This document shows positions 1 to 6,319 of a stretch of 27,970 bases of DNA, one piece after another (the stretch's first letter is position 1; each line of letters starts with the position of its first letter). Below the pieces are notes generated by a model that was given only the letters and a program-made list of their open reading frames with translations, did not search any database and was not told the origin of the DNA. The translations under genes were made by a program, and so were the position numbers. This DNA comes from an uncultured Clostridia bacterium (GTDB lineage: Bacteria; Bacillota; Clostridia; Oscillospirales; Ruminococcaceae): NCBI GenBank assembly GCA_947629275.1, contig CANRDG010000005.1:1-27970 (forward strand), read 5' to 3'.

Positions 1-600
1 CCACGTTATATCAATGTTGCTTTCTACCTTTTCTTTCGGCAGTGCAACTAAAGCCGACCTGCCCTGAGGCTCTGCGCTCAAAGTCATAAGCTTTTCCTGC
101 TCGCACATAAAATACATTCCACCGCCGAAACTTACCTCGTCAATGCCTGTAATTTTCAGTCCCAGACCTTTTGCAATAGCCTCTGCCTTTCTGCGCGAAT
201 TTTCTGTTGCAGCCGCAAGCGCTTCGTCTTCTTTTGCGTGTCTGTCCGAGAGAGAAAAATCAACGTCGTAGCCTACATATTTTAGGTCTTTCTCAATATC
301 TGCCAAAATACTCACAAGAGCCATATCAGCCTTTGCCGAAAATTCAAGCTTTTTTGTAAAGGAAAAGTCCCTGTCCTCGCGGTAATACGAATTGCTGACA
401 TTCTCTCTTTCAAAAACTATATCTTCGGGCTTTATTGAAGCCTTTTCTTCCAGCGCAGCAAGCAGTTTTTCCGTCTGCTCCTTGCCAACTGCCGCAGCCC
501 TTGTGCTTTCTTTATCATGTACCGAAACCGCAAAAGTGACCGTCATCTTGTCGCAGTCAAATTCTTTAGCCGCGCCTGCGCTGACCTTTATCTTTGTCAT
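1..600 (-). CDS. SIMPL-domain (DUF541) protein, 3' end missing
   Basis: The reading frame is open from an ATG at 600 to the left window edge, giving the first 200 residues; the C-terminus lies outside. The protein starts MTKIKVSAGAAKEFDCDKM and shows the SIMPL/DUF541 pattern: a beta strand with alternating charged residues, a helix with EQTEKLLAAL near residues 43-50, and a later helix of the 'RRKAEAIAKGLGLKI' type near 135-150. No signal peptide is visible, so this copy looks cytoplasmic, although many family members are periplasmic or membrane anchored. The family's biochemical role is poorly defined. An AGGGGAG ribosome site lies 7 nt before the ATG, and the gene starts 13 nt after the isomerase-like gene's stop, so it is probably the last known gene of the ung operon. 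The family call rests on sequence pattern only. Confidence 0.8.
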   Translation of the reverse strand, partial: MTKIKVSAGAAKEFDCDKMTVTFAVSVHDKESTRAAAVGKEQTEKLLAALEEKASIKPEDIVFERENVSNSYYREDRDFSFTKKLEFSAKADMALVSILADIEKDLKYVGYDVDFSLSDRHAKEDEALAAATENSRRKAEAIAKGLGLKITGIDEVSFGGGMYFMCEQEKLMTLSAEPQGRSALVALPKEKVESNIDITW

Positions 601-613
601 ATTATCGCTCCCC

Positions 614-2098
614 TTATTTGAACGGGTTCTCATCGGGGTATTTTTCGCTTTCGGGGTGGTTGTAGTCTATCTCCGTAACGCCCAAAAGTTTGAACGTCTC
701 AAACAGCTCTCTGCCAAAGTGACCGAACGCTACAGCCCCATGGTGAGGGTAATTTTTGTTTATTAGTACATAGCGGTAGAATCTTCCCATATCGTGTATC
801 GCAAAAACGCCTATGCCGCCGAAAGAGCAGGTCTGCACGGGCAGTATCTCGCCCTGCGCCACATATGCGCGAAGTTTGCAGTCGCTGGTGCTTTGCAGGC
901 GGAAGAACGTTATCTCCCCTGCCGCTATGTCGCCCTCCAGCGTGCCGTTCGTACATTCCTGCGGCAGAGTACGCGCCATTATCTTCTGATACTTCATCTC
1001 CGCCGAAGAAAGCTTGCAAATAGGCGTGTTTCCGCAGTGGAAGCCCATGAACGTGTCTCTGTGTGTGTAGTCAAACTTACCCTTTATGTTGTTTTCATAC
1101 ATATCCGCAGGAACGGTGTTGTTTATATCGAGAAGCGTTACTGCATCGCGGCTTATCACCGCGCCTATGTATTCGCTCAACGCGCCGTAAATATCCACCT
1201 CGCACGAAACGGGTATTCCGCGAGATGTAAGGCGGCTGTTCACATAGCACGGCACAAAACCGAACTGCGTCTGAAACGCGGGCCAGCACTTGCCTGCAAT
1301 GGCAACATACTTTCTGCCGCCGCGGTGGTTCTCGCACCAGTCAAGCAGTGTAAGCTCATACTGCGCAAGCTTTTGCAGCACTTCGGGCTTTTTGTTGCCC
1401 GCTCCCAGCTCTTTTTCCATATCCGCTATAACAGAGGGTATGCGCTCGTCGCCTGCGTGGTCATTAAAGCTCTCAAACAGGTCAAGCTCGCTGTTTTCCT
1501 CTATCTCAACGCCCAAATCGTACAGACGTTTTATAGGCGCGTTGCAGGCGAGAAAATCCTGCGGACGAGGGCCGAACGAGATAATTTTCAAGTTTTTAAC
1601 AGCTATAACAGCCCTTGCTATAGGCGCAAAGCCTGCGATCATGTCGGCGCATTCCTCAGCCGTGCCAACGGGGTATTCGGGTATGTAAGCGCTTATGCCG
1701 CGAAGATACAGATTATAGCTTGCGTTGAGCATACCGCAGTAAGCATCGCCCCTGCCGTCGCACATATCGCCTGAGCTTTCCTCAGCCGCCGCAAAGTACA
1801 TAGCAGGGCCGTCAAAATATTTCGCAAGCAGCGTTTCGGGCGTTTCCGGTCCAAAGTTGCCAAGATAAACCGCCAGAGCATTACAGCCGTTCGCCTTTAT
1901 GTCGTCAAGGGCTTTGAGCATATCATTTTCGTTCTCAATGCACACGGGACAGACGTACAGATTGTCCTGTGCGCCGTATTTTTCTTCATACGCTTTAGCC
2001 AGCCTGTCTCTCCTGCTCACCGAAAGCGTCATCGGGAAGCAGTCGCGGCTGACAGCCACCAGCGCAATTTTTTCCTTTGGTATGTTTGTAAATTCCAT
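614..2098 (-). CDS. L-fucose/L-arabinose isomerase family protein
   Basis: This 494-residue protein resembles the L-fucose isomerase fold. Family members interconvert an aldose and a ketose using a divalent metal held by Glu, Asp and His. Candidate ligands are visible in the right order: E300 in 'SCEVDIYGALSEY', D324 in 'LLDINNT', and H452/H453 in 'YPHHGAVAFGHFG'. Bona fide FucI is about 590 residues, so this is a shorter cousin of the kind annotated only as fucose/arabinose isomerase family. The substrate cannot be read from sequence, and no sugar kinase, aldolase or transporter lies nearby, which is odd for a catabolic isomerase. AAAGGAGT precedes the ATG by about 8 nt. It follows ung by 22 nt and precedes the SIMPL gene by 13 nt, suggesting co-transcription. 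Confidence 0.82.
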   Translation of the reverse strand: MEFTNIPKEKIALVAVSRDCFPMTLSVSRRDRLAKAYEEKYGAQDNLYVCPVCIENENDMLKALDDIKANGCNALAVYLGNFGPETPETLLAKYFDGPAMYFAAAEESSGDMCDGRGDAYCGMLNASYNLYLRGISAYIPEYPVGTAEECADMIAGFAPIARAVIAVKNLKIISFGPRPQDFLACNAPIKRLYDLGVEIEENSELDLFESFNDHAGDERIPSVIADMEKELGAGNKKPEVLQKLAQYELTLLDWCENHRGGRKYVAIAGKCWPAFQTQFGFVPCYVNSRLTSRGIPVSCEVDIYGALSEYIGAVISRDAVTLLDINNTVPADMYENNIKGKFDYTHRDTFMGFHCGNTPICKLSSAEMKYQKIMARTLPQECTNGTLEGDIAAGEITFFRLQSTSDCKLRAYVAQGEILPVQTCSFGGIGVFAIHDMGRFYRYVLINKNYPHHGAVAFGHFGRELFETFKLLGVTEIDYNHPESEKYPDENPFK

Positions 2099-2120
2099 TT
2101 CAAAAACTCCTTTATATAAT

Positions 2121-2792
2121 TTACTCGGGTATCTTCCAGTCTATCGGCACAATGTCGTTTGCAGACAAAAACCTGTTTACCTTTGAAAAATGTCTGCACC
2201 CGAAAAATCCGTTGTATGCCGAAAGAGGGCTCGGGTGCGCCGCTGTGAACACACCGTGGCGGCTGTTTGTTATAAGCGCCGTTTTCGAGCGCGCGTTTGC
2301 GCCCCACAGTATAAAAGCTATCGACTTTTCGCGCCCGTTAAGTTTGCGTATTATCTCGTCCGTAAAAAGCTCCCAGCCCAGCCCCTTGTGGCTGTTTGCC
2401 TGCCCCTCGCGCACCGTCAGCACGGTGTTGAGCATAAGCACCCCCTGCCTTGCCCACGCGGTAAGCTCGCCGTGTTTTGCAGGCGGTATGTCAAGGTCGC
2501 TTTCAAGTTCTTTGTACATATTTTTCAGTGAGGGCGGTATCTCGCACCCTTTTCGCACCGAAAAGCACAGCCCGTGCGCCTGCCCCCTGCCGTGGTAGGG
2601 GTCCTGACCCAACAAAACGGCTTTCACATCGCCGTATGCGGTAGTTTTCAGCGCGTTGAAAACATCATTCTTTTCGGGATATATCGTGTACTGCGCATAT
2701 TCCTGCCTCAGCGTTTCGCAAAGCCTTTGAAAATACGGCTTTTCAAACTCGCCTTTCAGCACTTCGTCCCAGTCGTTTCCTATGCGTATCAT
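2121..2792 (-). CDS. ung: uracil-DNA glycosylase (family 1)
   Basis: Excises uracil from DNA as the first step of base excision repair in the cytoplasm. The 223-residue protein has the family 1 signatures: the water-activating loop GQDPYH at 62-67 with catalytic D64, the central 'GVLMLNTVLTVREGQANSH' segment at 117-135, and the DNA-binding HPSPLS loop at 186-191. Length fits the family (about 220-230). The frame opens further upstream, but the ATG at 2792 gives the normal N-terminus MIRIGNDW. This start lies one base beyond the TGA of the 37-aa membrane peptide gene, so translation is probably coupled. The downstream isomerase-family gene follows after 22 nt. Confidence 0.96.
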   Translation of the reverse strand: MIRIGNDWDEVLKGEFEKPYFQRLCETLRQEYAQYTIYPEKNDVFNALKTTAYGDVKAVLLGQDPYHGRGQAHGLCFSVRKGCEIPPSLKNMYKELESDLDIPPAKHGELTAWARQGVLMLNTVLTVREGQANSHKGLGWELFTDEIIRKLNGREKSIAFILWGANARSKTALITNSRHGVFTAAHPSPLSAYNGFFGCRHFSKVNRFLSANDIVPIDWKIPE

Positions 2793-2793
2793 T

Positions 2794-2907
2794 TCACATC
2801 GCCACGCCCGAGATAGCCGCAAGCAGTATTCCGCCAACAACGCTAAGTGTCATAGCTATTACCAGCACCCACGCCACTATGCGCTTTTTCTTTTCATAAT
2901 TTTTCAT
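2794..2907 (-). CDS. 37-aa single-span membrane peptide
   Basis: A short ORF of 37 codons. A basic, charged N-terminus (MKNYEKKKR) is followed by one hydrophobic segment, roughly residues 10-35 (VAWVLVIAMTLSVVGG onward), predicting a small membrane protein with its N-terminus inside. The ATG at 2907 is preceded by a GAGGTGG ribosome site. The frame continues upstream to 2976 without a better start. Its TGA ends one base before the ung start codon, so it is the promoter-proximal gene of that operon. The layout resembles the DUF4044-type small membrane proteins of Firmicutes, but I cannot confirm family membership. Function unknown. Confidence 0.72.
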   Translation of the reverse strand: MKNYEKKKRIVAWVLVIAMTLSVVGGILLAAISGVAM

Positions 2908-2947
2908 AATACCACCTCGTACAATATGTATCATGTCATATAAATGT

Positions 2948-2970
2948 ATTATAACATATTCTTTTCGCAA
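2948..2970 (-). promoter_or_regulatory. promoter of the ung operon
   Basis: On the minus strand a perfect TATAAT at 2948-2953 is preceded by TG one base upstream (extended -10). The best -35, TTGCAT 17 bp upstream, is weak. Transcription would start about 30 nt before the 37-aa peptide. It overlaps back to back with the plus-strand promoter of the AAA ATPase gene. Confidence 0.6.
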
Positions 2971-2979
2971 ATGCAATAC

Positions 2980-3008
2980 TTGAAAAACTTCTTTACTGAT
3001 GTTATAAT
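2980..3008 (+). promoter_or_regulatory. promoter of the AAA ATPase gene
   Basis: TTGAAA at 2980-2985, a 17-bp spacer, and TATAAT at 3003-3008 with TG one base upstream. The predicted start near 3015 gives a leader of about 25 nt before the TTG start codon. The -10 elements of the two divergent promoters are about 50 bp apart, so one regulator bound between them could affect both. Confidence 0.78.
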
Positions 3009-3039
3009 GTATAATAGGTAATTTTGCGGAGGTGACACC

Positions 3040-4977
3040 TTGTTTACAAAAACTGTAGATGTAAAAATTCTTAAAGACTGGTTTGAAGCCAACAAGACTT
3101 TCTTTCCCGACCCGCTGGAGGATATATTCAAAGCCTGCAACGGCGTTTTCCCCGAGGGCGCGCAGATGAAACGCACTGGTGCGCTGAAATGCCGCCTTAC
3201 GCTAAACACCGAAGACAGCGGCGAACAAGTGGTTCGCGTGATACAGGGTATAGCCAAACAGTCTTTCAGCCTTGATAACGTTGCCGACGCGCTTGTGGTG
3301 ACTGCTGCCGCACCCGGTAAAGCAAACTCCGTCCACAGCGCGCGTGAGCGAATAGAAAAACTTGTGGGCGCAGAGGAATTTAAAGCGCTGGCAAGCGAGA
3401 TAGCCGCCATAACACCGCAGATAAAGCAGTTTTCCACGCATAGGGTGTTCGCATCGCAGTCGTATCTTTTCTCTATAAACGACGGCTGCGGCTTTTCCAC
3501 CTATGCAGAGCTTTTCGCCGACCTTTTGGAGGAGCTTGGCATTTTTGAATTCTGCTCCGAGCGGCGTATTATAGAGCTCAAACTTACCCAAAAGCAGCTC
3601 ACCGATTCGCCCGACACCTTCATGGGCGCGCTGGCAGACCTTAAAAAATTGGGCTTGAAGCGCAAGGGCATAATGTACTGCGTTGACATAAGCGAGTGGC
3701 TGAGTATGACGAGCGAAAAGCCCTTCCGCGATATGCTCGCCCTGATAGACCGCCATACCTCCGACAACATTTTCATTTTCCGCGTGCCGTTCGTTGAGGC
3801 TAACATTCTCAAAGAGATAAAAAACACCCTCGCCGACTACCTTTTTATCCGCGAGGTAACGTTTTTGCCGTTCGGCACAGAGCAGCTTAGGCAGTGCGCC
3901 GAGATCGCCCTTGCAGAGATAGGCTACACCACCGAAGAAAGCGCGTGGCAGGTGTTCAACGCACGCATTGCAGAGGAAAAGCGCGACGGCAGGTTCTACG
4001 GCATAAACACCGTTAAAAAAGTGGTGTGCGAAATGGTATACCAAAAGCAGGTCAGCAGCCTCTCTTCGGGCATTGATAATATAATTCGCCGAGATGATAT
4101 TCTCTCCCTTTCCGAAAGCAGTATGCAAAAAGAGCAGACCAGCGAAGAAATGCTGTCTTCTCTCGTCGGTATGGAAAACGTCGCAAAGCGCGTAAAAGAG
4201 ATAGTCGCGCAGATAAATACAGCCGTTTCAAACAGCGGCATAGAACGCCCCTGCCTGCATATGCAATTCATAGGCAGCCCCGGCACAGGCAAGACCACCG
4301 TTGCAAGGATAATAGGCAAAATGCTCAAAGAAAGCGGCGTTTTGCGTAACGGCAGCTTTTTTGAATACACCGGCAGAGACCTGTGCGGCAAATTCATAGG
4401 CGAGACCGCCCCCAAAACAGCAGGCATCTGCCGTGATGCATACGGCTCGGTGCTGTTTATAGATGAAGCTTATTCTCTCTACCGCGGCAGCGACGACAGC
4501 AGAGATTTCGGTCGCGAGGCTCTTGAAACTCTGATAGCCGAAATGGAAAACCACCGCAGCGATATGGTGGTTATAATGGCAGGGTATGCTGACGAGATGA
4601 AAACGCTGATGCAGGGCAACCAAGGCTTAAAAAGCCGTATGCCGTATGTTATAGAATTTCCAAACTACACGGGCGCGCAGCTTTACGAGATATTTAAAAA
4701 TATGCTGCAAAAGTCTTTCAGATATGATGAAAACATTCTTTCAGCAGCCGAAGATTATTTTTGCTCGATATCCGAAGGCGTGCTGAGTTCAAAAGAATTT
4801 TCAAACGCGCGCTTTGTGCGCAACCTTTTTGAAAGAACTTGGGGCAAAGCCGCCATGCGCTGCCGATTTGAAAATTCTTCCGAAATATGCGTTACCGCCG
4901 AAGACTTTTTGCAGGCGTGCAGAGAAAAAGAATTTGACCTGTCCGAGGGCTTTAAGCGCCGCACGGTGGGCTTTTAA
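3040..4977 (+). CDS. CbxX/CfxQ-type AAA ATPase with a degenerate first AAA module
   Basis: A 645-residue cytoplasmic ATPase. The C-terminal module is a full CbxX/CfxQ (SpoVK/EccA-like) AAA domain: Walker A GSPGTGKT at 412-419, Walker B VLFIDEA at 471-477, sensor region 'MVVIMAGY', and a candidate arginine finger R533 in 'GLKSRMPY'. Residues 108-350 look like a second, inactive copy. LVGAEE at 108 parallels LVGMEN of the active module, NDGCGFST at 147-154 sits where Walker A should be, and IMYCVDIS at 211-218 replaces Walker B without its Glu. Residues 1-107 match nothing I recognise. The start is TTG at 3040, supported by CGGAGGTG just upstream. Family members remodel or activate partner proteins. 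No partner is evident here, because the gene is monocistronic between its own promoter and a terminator. Confidence 0.85.
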   Translation: MFTKTVDVKILKDWFEANKTFFPDPLEDIFKACNGVFPEGAQMKRTGALKCRLTLNTEDSGEQVVRVIQGIAKQSFSLDNVADALVVTAAAPGKANSVHSARERIEKLVGAEEFKALASEIAAITPQIKQFSTHRVFASQSYLFSINDGCGFSTYAELFADLLEELGIFEFCSERRIIELKLTQKQLTDSPDTFMGALADLKKLGLKRKGIMYCVDISEWLSMTSEKPFRDMLALIDRHTSDNIFIFRVPFVEANILKEIKNTLADYLFIREVTFLPFGTEQLRQCAEIALAEIGYTTEESAWQVFNARIAEEKRDGRFYGINTVKKVVCEMVYQKQVSSLSSGIDNIIRRDDILSLSESSMQKEQTSEEMLSSLVGMENVAKRVKEIVAQINTAVSNSGIERPCLHMQFIGSPGTGKTTVARIIGKMLKESGVLRNGSFFEYTGRDLCGKFIGETAPKTAGICRDAYGSVLFIDEAYSLYRGSDDSRDFGREALETLIAEMENHRSDMVVIMAGYADEMKTLMQGNQGLKSRMPYVIEFPNYTGAQLYEIFKNMLQKSFRYDENILSAAEDYFCSISEGVLSSKEFSNARFVRNLFERTWGKAAMRCRFENSSEICVTAEDFLQACREKEFDLSEGFKRRTVGF

Positions 4978-4983
4978 AAAACA

Positions 4984-5019
4984 AGACCGGAGAGTTTAAA
5001 CTTTCCGGTCTGTATTTTT
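4984..5019. terminator. bidirectional intrinsic terminator
   Basis: An 11-bp hairpin (AGACCGGAGAG, loop TTTAAA, CTTTCCGGTCT, one G-T pair) lies at 4984-5011. A T-rich run follows on the plus strand (5012-5019), and TGTTTTTT follows on the minus strand. It separates the convergent AAA ATPase and cytidylate-kinase-like genes. Confidence 0.88.
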
Positions 5020-5026
5020 GTACTGT

Positions 5027-5644
5027 TTATTTGTTCTTCTGCTCAATGTAGCCGAGGATTATATCCACCGCGCCTTGAAGCCCCGTTTTTGAGGAGTTTA
5101 TGCAAAGGTCGTAATTTTTCGCTTCGCCCCAGCGCATATCGGTGTAGTAATTGTAGTAACTCGCCCTGCGCTTGTCCGTCTTGCGGATAAAATCCTCCAC
5201 CTTGTCTTTTTCAATGTCGTATCTCTGGAGTATGCGTCTTTTCTTTTCAACGATGTTGCCGACGATAAAGAAGTTCAGCACGTTGGTGTGCTCTTTCAGA
5301 ACATAATCGGCGCACCTGCCGACAATAACACACGGCTCTTTCGCAAGCTCTTTTATCGTATCGAACTGCGCCAGAAATATCTTGTGATTTATCGGCATAT
5401 TGTCCGAAATTATCCTGCCGTCCGAAGTCGGTGTGTAGCTGCCCATGACTAGTGAATACAAAAGGCTGTTTGAATACGTTTCGTCATGCCGCACAAAAAG
5501 GTCCTCGCACAAGCCGCTGCGTTTTGCAGCCTCGCTCAAAAGCTCCTTGTCGTAAAAAGGTATACCCAATTTCTCGGCGATAATCTTTCCTATCTCGTGT
5601 CCGCCGCTGCCAAATTCACGGCTTATTGTAATAACGTTTTTCAT
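5027..5644 (-). CDS. cytidylate kinase-like family protein
   Basis: A 205-residue P-loop kinase of the Cytidylate_kin2 type. The N-terminus MKNVITISREFGSGGHEIGK carries the characteristic 'ISREFGSGG..IG' nucleotide-binding motif, followed by 'LGIPFYDKELL' typical of this family. A lid-like 'RRILQRYDI' and 'RKTDKRRASYYNYY' (compare the Cmk lid 'D..R..YY..YT') occur in the second half. These proteins are related to CMP kinase but their substrate is often unproven, so true Cmk activity should not be assumed. The ATG at 5644 is chosen because AGGAGGTG precedes it by about 6 nt. The upstream in-frame extension to 5701 overlaps the promoter. The gene stands alone. Confidence 0.88.
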   Translation of the reverse strand: MKNVITISREFGSGGHEIGKIIAEKLGIPFYDKELLSEAAKRSGLCEDLFVRHDETYSNSLLYSLVMGSYTPTSDGRIISDNMPINHKIFLAQFDTIKELAKEPCVIVGRCADYVLKEHTNVLNFFIVGNIVEKKRRILQRYDIEKDKVEDFIRKTDKRRASYYNYYTDMRWGEAKNYDLCINSSKTGLQGAVDIILGYIEQKNK

Positions 5645-5689
5645 ATCAAACACCTCCTGCAAAATATACAGCATTATGCTGATAATATT

Positions 5690-5719
5690 ATTATACCACA
5701 TCTTGGCGCTCTATGTCAA
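5690..5719 (-). promoter_or_regulatory. promoter of the cytidylate-kinase-like gene
   Basis: TTGACA (plus coordinates 5714-5719), an 18-bp spacer, and TATAAT (5690-5695) preceded by TG one base upstream, on the minus strand. It is back to back with the antisense-RNA promoter of locus A at 5743-5771. Confidence 0.82.
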
Positions 5720-5742
5720 CCCACGCGCTTTGCAAAAAAGTC

Positions 5743-5771
5743 TTGACAAATAATTTTTGCTGGTGTATAAT
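5743..5771 (+). promoter_or_regulatory. antisense (antitoxin) RNA promoter, locus A
   Basis: A perfect consensus: TTGACA at 5743-5748, 17-bp spacer, TATAAT at 5766-5771. The next recognisable plus-strand gene starts at 9524, so this promoter has no protein-coding target. Its sequence from -35 to about +30 is closely repeated, inverted in the window, at 16350-16279. Confidence 0.88.
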
Positions 5772-5777
5772 ATAAAT

Positions 5778-5876
5778 AGAAAAGAGATACCGGCTAGTAC
5801 GATAGCGGCTATCTCCCAAATGTTTTGTTTAAAAAATAATCGCTACATTTTGGAAGAGTGAGCGGTTATTTTTTAT
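5778..5876 (+). ncRNA. candidate type I antitoxin RNA, locus A (about 100 nt)
   Basis: Predicted from the strong promoter at 5743-5771 to the bidirectional terminator at 5831-5874; the ends are estimates. Its 5' end can fold (GAGATAC...TATCTC region, 5784-5815) and carries TAGCGGCTATCTCCC at 5803-5817. The last third is antisense to the 3' end of the 25-aa peptide gene, including its stop codon. The UAUCUCCC segment is complementary, with one mismatch, to the GGGcGATA around the peptide's ribosome site. Pairing at the terminator or at the ribosome site is inference. Confidence 0.62.
5831..5874. terminator. bidirectional terminator shared by toxin and antisense RNA, locus A
   Basis: Arms AAAAAATAATCGCT (5831-5844) and AGCGGTTATTTTTT (5861-5874) pair over 14 positions with one G-T pair. 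They are A-rich on the outside, giving a T-run in both directions. The stop codon of the 25-aa ORF (5866-5868) and its last Lys codons lie inside the right arm. Confidence 0.78.
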
Positions 5877-5943
5877 TATTATTGATAATATCCCTGATAA
5901 GTATCAATATAATAATTACTAATATCAATGTAACATTATCCAT
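5866..5943 (-). CDS. 25-aa hydrophobic peptide, candidate type I toxin A
   Basis: A 25-codon ORF, too short for normal gene calling. The N-terminus MDNVT is followed by an almost uninterrupted Leu/Ile/Val stretch at 6-16, then R17-D18 and a polar tail ending in N-N-N-K-K: one transmembrane span with a charged C-terminus. A ribosome site, AAAGGGGG, lies about 8 nt before the ATG. Ungapped, it is identical at 10 of 25 positions to the peptide at 16154-16231, which has the same length. The size, topology, convergent antisense promoter and shared terminator match type I toxins such as Fst/Ldr/BsrG by design, but I do not recognise the sequence family. Toxicity is inferred. Confidence 0.66.
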   Translation of the reverse strand: MDNVTLILVIIILILIRDIINNNKK

Positions 5944-5983
5944 TGATATCGCCCCCTTTCTTCCTTAGACCAAGGGAGAAGTC

Positions 5984-6001
5984 GGGAGAATAGCCGCTAC
6001 C
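5984..6001 (-). repeat. inverted copy of the antisense-RNA 5' motif in the toxin A leader
   Basis: On the minus strand, GGTAGCGGCTATTCTCCC in the toxin A leader nearly repeats GATAGCGGCTATCTCCC at 5801-5817 in the antisense RNA. On the DNA this is an inverted repeat bracketing the locus, so both RNAs carry the same-sense motif. TAGCGGCTA is itself almost palindromic, so identical loops could still kiss. A second TTCTCCC lies at 5974-5980. Confidence 0.6.
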
Positions 6002-6045
6002 GTTTTCGTACTTCACCGGTATATGTACCATGTTGGCACAAATAT

Positions 6046-6054
6046 ATTATACCA
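6046..6054 (-). promoter_or_regulatory. toxin A promoter (extended -10)
   Basis: Minus-strand TATAAT at 6046-6051 with TG one base upstream. The -35 region (TATACT) is poor, so this promoter looks weaker than the antisense one. The predicted start near 6040 gives a leader of about 97 nt. In that leader CTCCC at 5974-5978 could pair with the GGGGG ribosome site at 5952-5956. Confidence 0.55.
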
Positions 6055-6103
6055 CTATATTGCAAAAAAGTATAGATATTTCACGCCTTTTGCGAACAAA
6101 TTA

Positions 6104-6307
6104 TCACGGCGTTTTTTGTGCAATTTCATCAATACGGTCGCACACATCGTCTATAACGTCTTCCAACTCCTCATGCTCGTCTGCCCAATCTTCAAAATCT
6201 TCGGACGTATCGTTCTTAGGTCTGCGCGCGTCAAGCTCTGTAAGCTCCTCTTTCAGCTCTTTTAAATATTCTTCCAGCTGAAAAATATTCATGTTTTCAA
6301 TATCCAT
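6104..6307 (-). CDS. small acidic coiled-coil-like protein
   Basis: A 67-residue, strongly acidic protein rich in Glu, Asp and Leu with heptad-like spacing ('FQLEEYLKELKEELTELDARR'), and a second helical stretch with 'DVIDDVCDRIDEI'-like content near the end. No membrane segment or catalytic motif is visible. AGAGG lies about 9 nt before the ATG, and the gene follows pheA by 12 nt, so it is probably the last gene of the aroF-pheA operon. I do not recognise a family. Nothing in its sequence links it to aromatic amino acid synthesis, and its placement may be incidental. Confidence 0.72.
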   Translation of the reverse strand: MDIENMNIFQLEEYLKELKEELTELDARRPKNDTSEDFEDWADEHEELEDVIDDVCDRIDEIAQKTP

Positions 6308-6319
6308 GTATGTGTCCTC

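Noticed and set aside
794..1774. Plus-strand ORF of 326 codons opposite the isomerase-family gene
   Set aside because: Antisense shadow; the minus-strand frame has the metal-binding residues and a strong ribosome site.
3202..4128. Long minus-strand ORF of 308 codons opposite the AAA ATPase gene
   Set aside because: It lies wholly antisense to a gene with clear AAA motifs, has no ribosome site or recognisable domain, and mirrors the codon bias of the real frame.
5801..6001. Locus A as a MITE-type mobile element with terminal inverted repeats
   Set aside because: The inverted repeats lie inside the transcripts rather than at the ends, no target-site duplication is seen, and locus B lacks the second repeat.
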